Shown: positions 1 to 13,933 of the stretch, one piece after another
Numbering within the stretch: the first letter of the stretch is position 1
Layout: each line of letters begins with the position of its first letter
Assembly: GCF_014805625.2 (NCBI RefSeq)
Contig: NW_023998432.1
Coordinates: 2,897,429-2,961,428 of the forward strand
Origin: Glossina fuscipes
Taxonomy: Eukaryota; Arthropoda; Insecta; Diptera; Glossinidae
Reading direction: 5' to 3'
Length of the DNA stretch: 64,000 bases
Notes under the pieces: model-generated
The model's database searches: none
Seen by the model: the letters and a program-made list of their open reading frames with translations, nothing else
Told to the model about the DNA's origin: nothing
Made by a program: the position numbers and the translations under genes

Positions 1-1749
1 AAAAAAAAAAGTGAATTGCCCTCTTCTCTGCATTTCTATATATTTGATAATGATTTGCTTTCCTTTGTGTGTTGAGCTGCCTTGTCTTGTTTTGCCTGAT
101 ACAGTGGTGGTGTAAAAATGTGTTTTTTCTGTTCTGAAATTTTGTTGCTGGTATCTTTACTTTGTTGTAGTTCTTCTTGTTTGCGTTACTGCTGCTGACT
201 GCAATTTGTTTATTTTATTTTCTTCTAAAAACCAGAAGATCTGTTGTAGAAAATAAACTGCTTGCTCATTTCAATTTGTATAACTTTTTCTTCTCTTATT
301 ATTGTTGTTGTTACTTTTTTCAATATAAATACAAACAAAGAAATCTGTGATCTTCATGTTGTTCGTGTTGTTTCTGGATGCAGACTTATGCTCGCATGCG
401 CCTATGTGTGCGTGTGTGTGTATAAGTTTAAGAATTTATTGTCTTACTCATTAAGTTTATTTTTTTTTTTGTTTATGGGGCAATGACCGTATTTTTGCTA
501 AATTTTCTTTGCTGTGTTAATTTTTCTTATTTAAACAACAAAACAAGGGAAGCATTATTGACAAGAGAAAGGCTTGTTTTTTTTTTTTTTTTGCTTTTTC
601 TGTTTTTGGTGGGTTTTTCCTAATGTACTCGTAAAACGCTAACTCAATTCGAAATCAACTGGCAATAAAGACTTTTAAAGACAAATCGCGCAAACTTTTC
701 CGAATCGATCCAATATAATATATGTAATTTTCAGATAACTTACCGTTAGTTTGTAAAAGATTATGTTATGCATCACGATTACACCAACTCTTTATTATGT
801 TATACAAAGTTTAAAGACGACCATATTACTATTGCGCGTGTGTGCACGCAAGCTCAAGCCAGGTTTTTATGTTATGCTGAACATTGAATTTGTAGCTGTT
901 CATTTCTCTTACACTCACAACAGATGTTATGTGAGTGTAGTTGGCAACAGTATTAAGATAAAGAAGCCCTAAAACAGGTGCTTAGATTTTTTTGTACTTG
1001 GAATAAAATGGAGAGAAAGAAACAAGAAAAAAAGGAGAGAAAAAAAACAATGTGTCAAACCAAATGCACTAGTTTGTGTTTTTTTTTTTTTTATCGTAAT
1101 AACCTAACAAGATTTTTAGCATAATGTCGAAAAACCGGTTTCCCTTTCAAATGAAAGAAAATTCACGATTTAGTTATATGTTTACTTGGCGGAAATATTT
1201 ATAAAATAATTATATATAAAAAAATAATTATATATATATAATTATATCGTCGCGGAAGGGGGTTAAAATAATTTATTTATAAGACTAATTTTCAATTTAT
1301 CAAGCAAAAGCTAATCACTTTCTAGACATTTATTTCCAAATAATTCATTGACCATATTGCGATTGAGTTGGCGTCGTTATATTTCAAATCATTTTTATTT
1401 TCAATGTAAGCGAATCAAAAAACGATGAATTCAGCTGTGAGGGAATTTTGAATATTAACCAATTTTCTAATGTCCTGTTTATGGACTCATCATTTCCATT
1501 TTAACACATTTTCCTTACGTATATAAAAGAATAGTGTTTTTTTCTTAATACTATTAGAGAAATTAGTAAGACATAAAGTCCTGGTAATATTATTATTCTT
1601 ATTTCCTACACCACTTGTGGCACAAGGTTCTATTAGATTTGTGCGTATGTATGCAATACTCACTAAGACTTGAGTTAAAGCCAATTATTATGATACTGAC
1701 CGATTCAGAACATAGACTTGTTTCCTTCTGTTCAAGTAGATATTTTAAT
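1..1749. other. AT-rich non-coding stretch
   Basis: No open frame resembles a protein I recognise. The stretch consists of T-rich and A-rich DNA with short poly-T runs near 575-595 and 1080-1092 and a small AT-rich inverted repeat near 1207-1247. The short ATG-started frames here are of the length expected by chance. Confidence 0.6.
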
Positions 1750-2115
1750 TAAATTTGGTGTACTCACTTGACTTGGCCCAAGGACGAACGCTATTGAAAA
1801 TGGTTTGGATCGGATTGCTTTTTAAATTTTACCTTATTGGGTGGTATAGAGCATTTAATGGTGCGACGTTCACCATTGTAGTGCTTTTACATTTCCGGAC
1901 AGATTTAAGCTTGTCTGTCCGTCTGGCCGTCTTATTTACTTATCATCAGTTTACATGAAATATTTTGATGAAATTTTGTACACCGGCGCGTTAAAAAAAT
2001 AGTTCGGATCGGATCACTTTTTCTCTTACTTCCCACATAACGTTTTATTTTGAAAACTCCAAAGTGGTGTTGAGTATTTAATGGTGGGCCAAGCTCGCTA
2101 AACTCCTTTTACTTG
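1750..2115 (+). repeat. Dispersed repeat family R1, two partial units
   Basis: This block shares wording with 60,780-62,330 and 33,385-34,045, and in inverse orientation with 28,490-28,760. A 23-base word containing ACGAACGCTATTGAAAATG is identical at 1,780-1,802 and 62,151-62,173. Other shared words are GGATCGGATC, ATTTAATGGTGGGCC and CTGTCCGTC. The block appears to hold two partial units in a row, about 1,775-1,890 and 1,895-2,115. No coding capacity is visible. Phrases of this kind (GGACGAACGCTATTGAAAATGG, GACAGACGGACATGGC) are typical of dispersed fly transposon debris, but I cannot name the parent element. Confidence 0.7.
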
Positions 2116-2358
2116 CATAAATTTTCTTTATACTATATTACAATACGCAGAAATATATATATGAAACACTTCGAAATTAATTAAATGATAAGAATCCGAA
2201 AAAAAGGTGCTTATTGAGTTGATCTTCCGATCTATGTAAATGCTTTACGAATTAAAGCGAATAAAAAGTGATTTTTCCCTTCACTTACTTGATTCCCATT
2301 TATTTATTAATTTTTTTTTTTTTTTTGTTAATGCAATGGTTTTTTGACAGAGATAAAG

Positions 2359-2375
2359 TCTCTCTCTCTCTCTCC

Positions 2376-2423
<48 letters not shown>

Positions 2424-2424
2424 G
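2359..2424. repeat. (CT)n microsatellite
   Basis: About 65 bases of nearly pure CT dinucleotide with a few CCC and TTT interruptions. On the other strand it offers GAGAG motifs of the kind bound by GAGA factor in flies, but there is no sign of a promoter beside it. Confidence 0.9.
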
Positions 2425-3667
2425 TCCCTTTCTCGCTGTAAATGAAGTTCTTTAGTCGTGAGGAACTGTATCTAAATTGAGAGATTGATATTTAAATTGT
2501 GTTCTTTACTCTGTTACATGTTAATGTATAATGCGGAATTTATCAATGTTTTTTGATGCCCACCACTAAGAAATAATTTTATCATTGCATTTAATTTTGC
2601 TGTTGTTCTTTCTTCAACATTTGTGATCACAAGATTTGAGTTACAAACCTGCAAACTTTCAAAATAGATTAAAACAAAATACCTCCGGTATGAATGAAAA
2701 GAACACAAAAAGGGTTTTAAGTTCTTCAGGTCGGCAATTTCAAATTATTATTAACAATTATTTACAATCTAGAGAAGAGATGGGTATGAAAATTCGCAAT
2801 AATATTCTTTGGAAGTCTGCGAGAACTTAGTCGAAGAATACTAACAATTAAATGCAAAATATATGTATGTATGTATATAAACTTTTGTGTATGTTTGCGA
2901 ATTTAATAGTGAAAGATATATTTAAATAAAACACCGGTAAGTTTGAACATACATATATTATAAGTTAAATCTATAAGAAAATTATTTGATAATATCTGAT
3001 AACCGTTGAAAATCATTTTGAAACTAAAGTTTAGAATGAAGAGGGTTTTCTTTTTTTTTTCTAATTAATAGATCTAAGATATATTTCTCACATACGATAT
3101 TTAATAAAAAAATGTTGGGAAGAAGGAACGTAAAAACGGCCGTATTGCAATTACTTTCCTGCAATTTTTTTAGTTTTTGATGGTACCATTTTAAAATTTT
3201 GCGATAACCTCACTCGACGTGAAGATTCTCAGATCATTAACGGGTAAGAACGTTCCCAAATTCTTTGCTAAGTTTTTGTTTATATGTTCAAATCAAACTC
3301 TTTTAACCTTTAGAATTCTCAAAAGGCAAAGTATACATTTTCACAATACGATGTAGATGGACTACTATGGAAGGTGAGGTGACGTTACGTTTTATCAATG
3401 CGTGGCTCTTAATTATTGGTTGGTAATTAATAATTGCATGCTTACGATATTTTCTAATAGATGCAAAATCTATTGTTGTTTTTGTTTTTAGTTAGGCTTG
3501 TGTTCTTCTGTATACACATTTGTATAGACGAGTAGCTGTTGTTTACAGTTACATGACAATAATCCCTAACGGCAAATTGTTTTTGTTTAAAATCTATTCA
3601 TTATAAGAGCAAAAATATATTATATTATATATATTATATATAAAGGTAAACATATATGTATATATAT

Positions 3668-3698
<31 letters not shown>

Positions 3699-5850
3699 CA
3701 CACACAGGTGTATCGATATATCTTATTTAAAAATGTAAAGAGTGTTTGCTCTCTTTTCCGCACAGCACATGCTTTTCTACATTCTTTGGGTGTTTATACA
3801 CCCAGGTATGCGTGTTTGTCAACATTTTCGATATGTTAAAGTAAGAACTTTGTTGCGAATGAAAAATCAATATTGAACTGAGGATTAACTCGTAGGTCGT
3901 TGAAAAACTTCAACTAAGTACTAGTGCAGCAGTAGTTGAACAGATAAATTCGTAAACTGCATGATCAACAAGGAAAGCCGGTATAGGCATGAATTGCACT
4001 TTTTTGCATTCGCATAACTTGAGACTTATTAAATTCTTGCTACACCTGCACTAGACAATTTTTATATGTATGCCATTTATTATTGTAGCTGCTCTGCATC
4101 CTCTGATAGTGAAAATAATAACAACTGATATTTACGAATTTAGTTGAACTTCGAGAGAAATGTTTACTTATTATATTTCATACGACATGTCGTCTGCGAA
4201 CCTATAATGCAATGTTTTCTTTACTTAGTTCATATATTAACTTTAGTCGGGAAAGAATACAAAATTTCCATTTAATTGAGCATTGAAAGCTTCACAAGGA
4301 TTTAGGTGTGAAACGAATACAATTTAATAAGGAGAAAGAGAGAGAGAGAGAGAAAAAGGAGATGAAAAGAGAAGAGTATTTGAAAGAAGAATCGCCATAA
4401 AGAATGTCTTTAGAATAATCCTACGAAAAGTTTATAAAATATTATACTTTTGTTTACAAGCAAGTTACATGCGTTGTTTTTTATATAATCTCCATAAGTA
4501 GTAGTAAGTAGTCAATGAGTTGTTTAGACTTAAGGATTCTCTTGATTTGATTTGTTCTTGTATTCACTTTTGAAAATTATTCATTATGGTAAATGTTGCG
4601 TCTAGGAGCCTGCAAATATTTTCGGTGAAAATATTGATACGTAATACTTCTGGTTTGCATTATTCGATTTAAAAGCAACAATGTCTGACGAAAATAGATG
4701 GAAATAATAGTGAAAATAATAACCAGATTTCTAAAATGTTTAATATTTGTTCTTTAAAAACGAGAGAGCATTTACTAGGATCAATAGAAAATGGAAAACG
4801 ATCAATCATCAATCAAACGCACTTGAATAAAACATTAAATTGCAAAAAAAAAAAAAAAGAAAAAAACAGGAATAAACAAAAAACACCGTAAAAGGAATTA
4901 AATTGTTTACGAAACTGTTCATTATTAACTCTAATCTTTCGCTCTTGTTCAAGTGTTTAGAAGGTTCCCTTAGGTATATTCTAAAATTTCTATACTTAAG
5001 CTGGATTTAGATTTTACAACTCATTTACTTACCATTGCTTCGCTTTGCCATTGATTTCATTCGAGTATATCTCCAGGGTAAACGCTCTTTTGCGGCACTT
5101 ATTATTAAATAGTTAAACAGTTTCTTATTTATTTGCTTATTAATTATTATTATTATTATTATTTCTTTTTTTCTCAAAAAACGTACTTTGTAAGAGTTTT
5201 TCTCATATAATTGTATTTTCATATAATTGCACTATTTATTATTCATGATGATGTTTATTTCGTCCCTTTTAATTCGATGTCTGCAAGGAGTTTCCTTCTA
5301 CTTTTTCTTTGTTTCTAAGTTATAAATCTTTCGTATACTTTATTAGGACTTTTTTGGAAACTTTCTTTTTTCCTTTTTATTTTTTATTTGATTTTTAGAA
5401 TAAGTTCTAATTACCTTTTTTCAAATTTACACTTGTTTTCAAACAATTTAGAAGATTTTTATCCAACATCGTGTCTCACGACAGTCAACCATTATCTAAT
5501 GAGTTATATGAAATGCTGATGATGTTGACATTTTCAAAATTTATTTAAAATGAGTTGCTTTTGTGTTTTATTTGAAACGGGAAGAAAACACAACCAAACC
5601 GTAGGCTTACTGATGTTCATCTAAACGGATCTGAACTATTCCAAAATAATTTCGGCAAAAGTTACAGGCCATTATTATTATTGTTGTCTTATCTTTCTTG
5701 TTGATGTTGTTGCTGGTGCTTTGGTTCTTTTGCGTGTGAGTATCAATCAGCTCTGCCCAAAAATTTTTACTGAGCGGGAGCGCCCAGCCGAGGTTAACCG
5801 AAAAGCGGTGTTATAATAATGTTGCCTTGTGGTTGTGTTGTCAATGTTGA
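2425..5850. other. Non-coding stretch with microsatellites
   Basis: I see no gene. The stretch holds a (CA)n tract at 3,668-3,706, a (GA)n tract at 4,337-4,352, a poly-A run near 4,843-4,860, and an (ATT)n run near 5,140-5,163. The rest is unrecognised AT-rich DNA. Confidence 0.55.
3668..3706. repeat. (CA)n microsatellite
   Basis: About 19 CA units with one AA interruption, preceded by (TA)n and followed by TATCGATA at 3,711-3,718. Confidence 0.9.
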
Positions 5851-7400
5851 TGTTTTATATTGACGATGCACAATATTAAACATACGTATAATACATATAT
5901 CTACCAACACAAGTTACTTACATATATGTATATATATATAAATACATATATATATATATACATATATATATATTGTATAAGTGCATCTATTTATATAGAA
6001 AGCATGCAGCAAACGTTGCATGTTACACTGATTTTTTATTTTTACTTATTATTATTATTACTTTTTTTGTTTTCCTTCTTTTTTTCTACTTTTTGTTTTG
6101 GTTCGGTCTTTTTTTTTCTTCTTTATATGTATTTTTTAGTTGATTTGTGATTTTTTGGCATTTCTCCTCTTCTTTAAAATGAAGTCGGATTTGCAATAGC
6201 GGTAGGGAAGCCGTTTGTTTAATTTTAATTTTACCATAACCCCGAAAAAAGAGTATAAGTCCTCGTCAGTCTGAGACACAGTTCATGCAATAACGTACCG
6301 AGAGAATCAACTACTCAGCATGTTCAGTTTTGTTTCACTCAAATCCTACTATAAACGTACAAACTCATAAACATCAATACACATGCATATAAACAGTTCA
6401 GTGCACAACTAATGTGGACAGATTTCGAACTCGACTCTTATTTTATTGTGTGCTCGGTTTGTACACAAAGCGTTCATTATACATCAAATGTGCGTGTGTA
6501 TTCGTGCTAAAGGCCCCTCTCTAGCGGGCAATATGCTATGGAGTAAAATAAAAAAAAAAGGATATAAAAAAAAAAAAAAATGACGAAAAAAAAAAACTAC
6601 ATTAAAAAATATGCCAAAAAATTTAAACGAGAGAAATAAAAAAAATTTAAAAAAGAAAGCAAAAACCAATTCTATATGAAATTAACAACAACCACATCAA
6701 ATAAAGTAAAATCCTACGAATATAAAATAAAAAATCCTTTGCCCGAATTCACGTCTTTACAGCACTTCAATGGTTGCTGTTATTGTTAGTGCTTGGTTGG
6801 CGGAACCGTCCGACTTGTTTGATTTCGCTGTTAAGTTTGTGTAGTTAGTTACGCAGCTTTATGAAAGCTGAACGCATTCACATACGAGCACACGCACGAA
6901 TACACATAGATACACTAGTCTCAAATTAGAGTACAGTGACACGTCAGTGCCGCACATGTATAAGTTTCACTTTTGGTCCTTTTACCATTTGCAATTATAT
7001 TGCGTTGCTCTTGGGCAGATGTAGCAGCAGTAACAGCACAGTTAAACGCTCAGATGGAAACAACATGCGTGTGTGTTTGCTTAAAGCAGAACAAAGCACA
7101 TTTTTCTTTTCTGCTTACTGCTCAGCTTTGCATCGGTCCCTACTACCACCACTACCACTATTACAAAAACAGTTGTTATAAAAAAGAAAAAAATCGACAA
7201 AATAAAAAATAAAACACAAAACAAAACAAAAAAAAAAGAAGGAAAAAGAAAAAACGATCAAAATAAAAAATAACCAAAAATTCTGCCTGGAAATCAATGT
7301 ACAAACATTCGTAAACACCAGTTGCTGCATCCAATGTATAGTGCAGTGGCGAGGTCAAGGGGAACGAGGGAATTAGAGTTGAATACAATAGCATCATAAC
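5851..7400. other. Low-complexity, A-rich and TA-rich stretch
   Basis: A (TA)n tract with ATACATAT variants occupies about 5,925-5,976. Poly-A tracts punctuate 6,548-6,665 and 7,180-7,275. The short open frames here translate to runs of Y/I/F or K/N and are by-products of composition. A less AT-rich island at 6,760-6,960 might be regulatory, but it carries no motif cluster I can name. Confidence 0.55.
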
Positions 7401-10400
7401 AATCCATATACATTGATGCCAAAACTGCCGTTGTGTGCTCTCTATTTGCAGAAATGCTTTTACCTTAGTATGCGTGCGCGTGTTGAGGCGAGAAGTGCGT
7501 TCCTATGTAGGCCTACTCTACTGTTTATGTGAATATAGTTTATATTTGTATTTTTAACCTAACACACACGCATAATGTTTTTTGTTTATATGTGTTAGTT
7601 GTTTTTTTGGGAACTACAAACGATTGGATGAATTTATACCTTCGCCTGCATTTTACTGGCTGTGTGAGTGTGTGCAGAAAAAAATGTGCAACGTAATTTT
7701 TTTCAAAACATCCCTTTCCTACGATAACGCTCACTGTCACATATCCTTGCGTTATTTGTTGAAAAACTTCGGCAACCCCAATTTGTTAAAGGCCATATAC
7801 ATGCAGGCCTGTACGGGCATGCATATATGCTTGCAGTGTGCAGATGCCTCCACTTATGTAGAAAGTGCATCACAGTGGTCAAATTTAAATTTAATTTTCT
7901 TCTTATATTAATTTTATTAAGAAAGAGAGTGAGAGATTTTTCATATTCCGATCTCAACTAAATTCTTATCTATCCTGGCCAGTTTTTAAATTCGAATTAT
8001 TTCTAAAATCGCTGCTTATAAAAGATAACATTAATATTTTAATATTTTGTAATTACAGCAACAAATCTTACACAAATCTATGCATAATACTGCATATTAT
8101 GTTATTGAAGAATACATTTTGATAAAAATATGAAATGGAAGGATAATGAGGGCAATTAGCATAAAAGATATAATTGGCTACGGGAAAATGGCGTAAGCGA
8201 ATCGAAGATCTATCGATTCGATACATCGGTCTTATATATTAATATACATACAACTTATGCTTGATGCTTTCTAATTTCGCATCTCTCTAAAACAGGGCCT
8301 CTTCAAAATAGTACATTCTAGTGAAGCCAATTAGTAATGACTGTCTAAGTTAGAGAACTGGAAAGGTATACTTCTCACTAACGCGCATCTCTTTCGAATT
8401 TGCGCACTCCGAGTCATTTCGTTGGAAGTGACAACATATGTATCGTATCAGTTCATATTTACGAATGTTGACGGATTAAAGGATTAATGTTTTAAATTTC
8501 TTAAAGTTCATGATAATAGAATTTGGAGGCTACCCATCTGCTCTATTTCTACAATTCGAGTGTTAATACATAAAATACTAGCCCAGTCAATCCACATGTC
8601 GTCAAATGTTGCCCCCAACATAGCCATCACCACGAATTAAAAAAATCTCAATTTAAATGGTTTAAAACAGCCAGAAACCTTAAGCACTTGCAAGGCCAAT
8701 CCCCGTTTAATCAACTCACAAAATACAAATGATTTTCTGAAGCACACTGATTTTAGTGCACAAAATTTAAAGGCGTATATTCCTCGGAGCTTCGTGCGCT
8801 GCTTTGAAAAAATTCTGTGTGCTGAAGGCACCTTCCATTTCAAATCATATTTTTATACAATTCCGGGTATTGGGGTAATTCAATCTAAAATATATTTTTA
8901 CACACTGCGTTGTGTTTATGAAATGTTGTTTAGTAATTGACTGACTTAGCGTTCAGTTGCTTTCATAGTTCTTCGCAATTGACATAAAAAGTTTAGAGAA
9001 GCAAGAATTAAAAATTAAATTTAGAGTTAAACAGCCAATAGATGAATAACTTTGGAAATAAAAAAAAAATAATAAAAATAGATTTTCTAGAAAAAGTTTT
9101 CCATATATATGCAGAAATTTTATGCAACCTCCTGTGCATATGTCTGCACGTTATCTGTACATTATCAACCAAAAAGAAGTAAAAACACTAGGTCACGTCG
9201 CCTACACCGTTCTACAGTTGTTCATATCAGCTTTGAAAATAAAAGACCTTATATAGGAAGAGGTAGAAAAGTGGTCCGATTCGAATCATTTTCAAATGCG
9301 TTTATCCTTGTAACAAATTTAATTAAAACATCTGGTTGAACGCACGAAAACAAGGTGAAAAGATGGGCAGATAAGCTTGGATTAGAATCGCTCTCGGTAT
9401 CAATCGGTATAATAAAGGACACGTCTACCTCAAGCCCTTCCCCACCCTTCCTACCCACGTACCACAAATTATGTACGGTATAAAAACTTTAGCATAAATC
9501 GTACAAGTTTAGATGAAACATTTCGAAAATATTACACGGCTAATTAAGCGGACGAAATCGAGGGCTGTTACGAGTTAAACTTTTTTGGATATATAGAAAA
9601 AGTTTTTCAAATGATCAGCCAAACATTTAGGCATTTATAGAACTTAAAAAGTTTAACTTGGGAATCAGCGGATGTGAATATTTGCTAGGAAAGACAATAG
9701 CCAATAGTGGTAGTAGCGGTGCAAATATTGTGTGAATGCATTTGAAAATTTTATAATAAAGGAAATGCATTCAAAAAGTCCACCTGATTAGTTGACGGGT
9801 CAGCTATGAATCGATTTTTAACACTTATTAATAATATATAGGAAGATGTAAGAAATTTGCAACCATTTAGATCAAATTCACATATATCAAGAAATGCATG
9901 TAGATGAAAACGTTCAGATGATCTTTTGCTATTAGCGAAAGAAATTGACTACACAATATGGGAGAGCACTGTTAAATTATCTCTAGATTCCTCCCTCAGA
10001 AATGAAAAGTATTTTCTGGTATTAGAATTTGTGAGTTTTCGTTATCGTTATTATTGCTATTACTTGCACTATTACTATAAAATATACGTTGACAATGATG
10101 GCGCCCTACTAGTCAGCAGTCAACCTCACTTCGAACGTCATTGAATCAACTCTAAAATTGAATTCTAAATGTTATATCTGTAATATGTCTCTGCGCTGAG
10201 CTGGAAATAAAACTTTGCAATACAGATACAATTATAATTATCATTATGGGGATGTAATACCATGGTCGATATATACATTATCAATGACGAACTGCACTCA
10301 ACTTTCAAAATTCGACTTATTTTCATTTGATTATCCATTCACGTGTTCTCTTTTGCAATGAACACGAAGATTTATAGGTAGAAAAGAATAGAAAAAATGT

Positions 10401-11159
10401 AAATTTCTACGTATTATTTTAAATTAACAAAAAGGAAAAAAGTTTTCTGTTACTTTCAAAATTTTCAAGGTATTCTCTTTAATTAATTTTTTTATCAGAA
10501 TAATGGAAAAGTTTAACGTAAACTATGCAAAGGGTGTGAGGGTACGACGATGCAATACACACACCTTCTATATATATATTTACTCTCTTTTTGCAACATA
10601 ACTAACTAACATAAAATGAGATCATATTAGTGAGTTTTGAAGCTGCTCTAATATGCAGTAACGCTCCCTTAGGGACGTATGTTATCAATCGAAATAACAT
10701 TTTGAAGTGAATATAGCTGCGTTCGTCAATTCATGCATCCAAAATTCAGCTACTATATTTAGGAGATACCAGCTAAAGGCTACTAAAAATATCATTCTGC
10801 AAGCAAAATGCTTACGACCGAGCAAAATTCGTTGGCAAAAAAATTTTTTTTACTGCAATATCTTTGGAGCCCACTGTAACGTACTCATTTATCCTATTTC
10901 ATACGTATACATAATATTTGTGCGTATATGTATCTCTTAACAATACTTTGTTGTTATATACGCAGAAAACGGAATATAATAAGCGAAATTTTCAAATCGT
11001 TTTAATGAAAGAAAAAAACAAAAAAAAAAATAAAAATAAAAATGTACATATACACACCAATATACACACTTATATATGAATAATATAAAATACAAAAAAG
11101 ATTATAAAAAACTAAAACAAAACTGTCAAAAAATAAAATAAAAAACGTTTGCACATAAT
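7401..11159. other. Unrecognised unique AT-rich DNA
   Basis: No recognisable exon, RNA gene or transposon protein. The longest open frame (7,582-7,911, plus strand, 109 codons) has no recognisable domain and an arbitrary composition. Small perfect hairpins occur at 8,198-8,220 (8-bp stem, 7-base loop) and near 9,736-9,774 (10-bp stem GAATGCATTT). Confidence 0.5.
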
Positions 11160-11637
11160 CTCGCCTTTGCTGAGCAAAGCAGCTCTAACCGTTTTGCATA
11201 TTTAAACACGTAAACGTACGTATGTATGTACTTATGTATTCCAGTAATGATAGTGTGCGTGTGTGTGGTGATGCGCTCTCCCGTTCACCTACTTTGTTGC
11301 AAAATTGATTGTGTATGATGTGATGATCAACGTGTTAATGCCGGTCACACCGCGCCTTTCCTCATCAATCGCCGAACGGTTGGCTATTACTATGCTGCAG
11401 CTATCGCTGTTGCTCTGCTGCTGTTTGTCTCCTGTTTTTGGGGCTAAAACAGCAAATGCACATAATCCTGTGTGTTTTGTTTTGCTTTTTTTTCATTTTA
11501 TTTTCTTTTTTTCTTTACTTGTTTTTTTCGAACGTTTGGTTGCGCTTTATTCGCATCGAGTTCATATTTGCAATGTATAATGCTTTTTGTTGTTTTTCTT
11601 TTTTTTTTAAAGTGCAACGCATTGATGACATTGAACA

Positions 11638-11642
11638 CATAT

Positions 11643-11684
<42 letters not shown>

Positions 11685-11686
11685 AT
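11638..11686. repeat. (AT)n tract with symmetric ends
   Basis: An alternating TA run is bracketed by ACATGTA on the left and TACATGT on the right. The whole ~49 bases form a near-perfect palindrome able to extrude a cruciform. Confidence 0.8.
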
Positions 11687-11745
11687 GTATGCACTTGTAT
11701 ATAAACGTAAGTATACATGATGTTTCACAAACATAGTAAAGTATT

Positions 11746-11770
11746 GCATCGCATTGCATTGCATTGCATT
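11746..11770. repeat. GCATT pentanucleotide repeat
   Basis: Five consecutive five-base units, the first GCATC and the next four GCATT. Confidence 0.9.
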
Positions 11771-12227
11771 AAACGTACCATCCACATATATACCTATATG
11801 TAAATATATGTATATATCTATGTATTTATGTTTGTATGTTAATGTATTAACAAAAACATGCGTACATGTAGAGGGAGAAAATATTTGATTGTGATAATGA
11901 CGATGTGATGTACATTGTGTGTGCCATTGCCTGTATGTGTTCCCTGTGCTTATATATGAATGACTATGAGTTGCTTTAATAAAGGTGCTAGGGTGTGATG
12001 CGCCGACGTATAAAAAAACCCTAAAAAGAAAAAAAAAATAAGTAAAAGTTCACCTATTTTTTATTTTTATTTTACAAGTGGAATTATTTTGGAGGGTTGC
12101 AACATATACGCACTCATACACCTACTAAAAGGATGGGTATATTTGTAGACCTTTATGCAATATTCGGCACGCATGTTGTTGATATTGCATTCCTTTAAAT
12201 GCCACCCTTTGTGGCTACGATGTAGCC

Positions 12228-12251
12228 GTGTGTGTGTGTGTGTGTGTGTGT
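12228..12251. repeat. (TG)n microsatellite
   Basis: About 12 uninterrupted GT/TG units. Confidence 0.9.
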
Positions 12252-13450
12252 TGATGCGTCGGTTGTTTTTGTAATCTGCCACTGGCACCAACATCAATAA
12301 CAGCAATACAACCACAATCGCGGCAGCGACCATGAAAGGCTAAGGGATGCGCAAGGACGAACATGAGGTTGGAAATAAGGACAAAACAACCAAAAAAATT
12401 ATTGATGAAAAATAAAAGTATTAAAAATTATATAAAAATTTTGCTAAAATAACACACGCATACGTAAATATATACGTATACACTTACATTCAGCGTCACA
12501 CACGTGCTTGTATATATAAAATTGCATATGCACATCTATATAAGTATGTAGTTGGATGCGTTTGCAATAGGCCTATGTTTGCATGCGTTTATGTGTACAT
12601 TATTATTAGTGTGTATGCGTGCATTTGTATGCACGAATATGTGCATGTATGTTGGATATTTGTTAAATTTAACTTGAAAGAGAGAGAGAAATAGTAAAAG
12701 AGAATGGGTAATTCGTTGTTGTTGTTGTTATGGCTGTCGTTCACTATAACGACGTAAAAACTTCGAGCCTACTAGGCTCCATTCTGTTGTTTAGTGGTAG
12801 ATAGACGATAGACTTTTGGCAATGTATGCCTTAGTCGCAGAGAGAGATAGATAGATATAGTATGAATACAATGTTTATAAGTGGATGACTGAGCGGGATT
12901 GTCTCCACATTTTCGAGTTTGCAAATTTTAATGCAATTTAATTTCACTTAATAAGATTTCTCCTGTCCTCTCTTTTGTGAATTGTATTTTACTTAGGAAC
13001 AGGCGGAAGAATTATATAAGAAAATCGAATAAGCGGTAAAGAACAATAATTTGAATTCGTTAATGGCTTTGATTTAGAATTTTTAAAAATCGATTCGCAC
13101 TCTTTTCATCTTTATTAATAAAAAGTTGTTTTCTATCACAACTCTAATAATTATTGCAACAATACGCGAGATAGGAAAAAGACAGAGAGATTGAGTGAAT
13201 GCGAAAGCCCGACACAACAAAACTCTTACGCATTTTCACACACGCAGCAATTTGTGTATTACGCCATATATTGCTATACACATGTATCTCTGCTCGATGT
13301 CGATGTTTTATTGGGGTGTGAGCCATTAAACCAAATGGCCAGCCAGCTAGCAAGTTATCCACCAAAGTCGTTAAAGTCCTTTTTATTTACTTTTTTCATT
13401 TTGTTCGAATTTTAAGGGTGCGTAAAAACTACCAAAAATCGAGTAAAAAA

Positions 13451-13885
13451 TTTTGTATAAATACATATGCAAAAAAAAAAGAAACATACATGTATACATA
13501 TTCTTATCGATGAGAATATATGTGATTCTTGCTAACGCTGCCTAATTGCAACTGCAGTCACATAATGCATTTGCAGCAGAGGATCCGAATACCACTATGT
13601 GATTGGGATTTTTGGACTTCAACAGCAGCTTTAAAAATCAAATTCGAAGAAAAAGATTATATCACTCTATATGAATTTTGTAGTGAGGTGATCTTTTTAA
13701 AGGTTAGAAAATATATATAATTAATAATATATCAAATATATTTAATTTTGCAGTCAGTGAAAACTTTTATTAAATGTTTAGATTTCGTTTATTATTTAAG
13801 AGTAGAGCGTATTAACTTTTTAATTCAGTTTGTATCATATAGCTAGGAATCATAAAGCTTGTAATATACCATATATAATGAATGA

Positions 13886-13933
<48 letters not shown>

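Larger units (their letters stand above)
11160..13450. other. Microsatellite-rich non-coding stretch
   Basis: Contains an (AT)n palindrome at about 11,638-11,686, five GCATT-type units at 11,746-11,770, and a (TG)n tract at about 12,228-12,251. Frequent ATGTATG/ATACATA words are of the kind common in fly non-coding DNA. A less AT-rich island at 11,280-11,460 includes GGTCACACCG. No gene is evident. Confidence 0.55.

Noticed and set aside
3711..3718. TATCGATA words (also near 46,918 and 47,175) as DRE promoter elements
   Set aside because: No initiator, transcript-like exon or motif cluster accompanies them, and such palindromes occur by chance in AT-rich DNA.
5860..6669. Tyrosine/isoleucine- and phenylalanine-rich frames
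   Set aside because: They arise from (TA)n and poly-T/poly-A runs.
11340..11352. GGTCACACCG as a Motif-1 core promoter element
   Set aside because: The last bases deviate from the YGGTCACACTR consensus I recall, and no exon follows.
11746..11770. Tandem GCATT units as a CRISPR-like array
   Set aside because: Units are five bases with no spacers. It is a plain microsatellite. No CRISPR array exists in the window.
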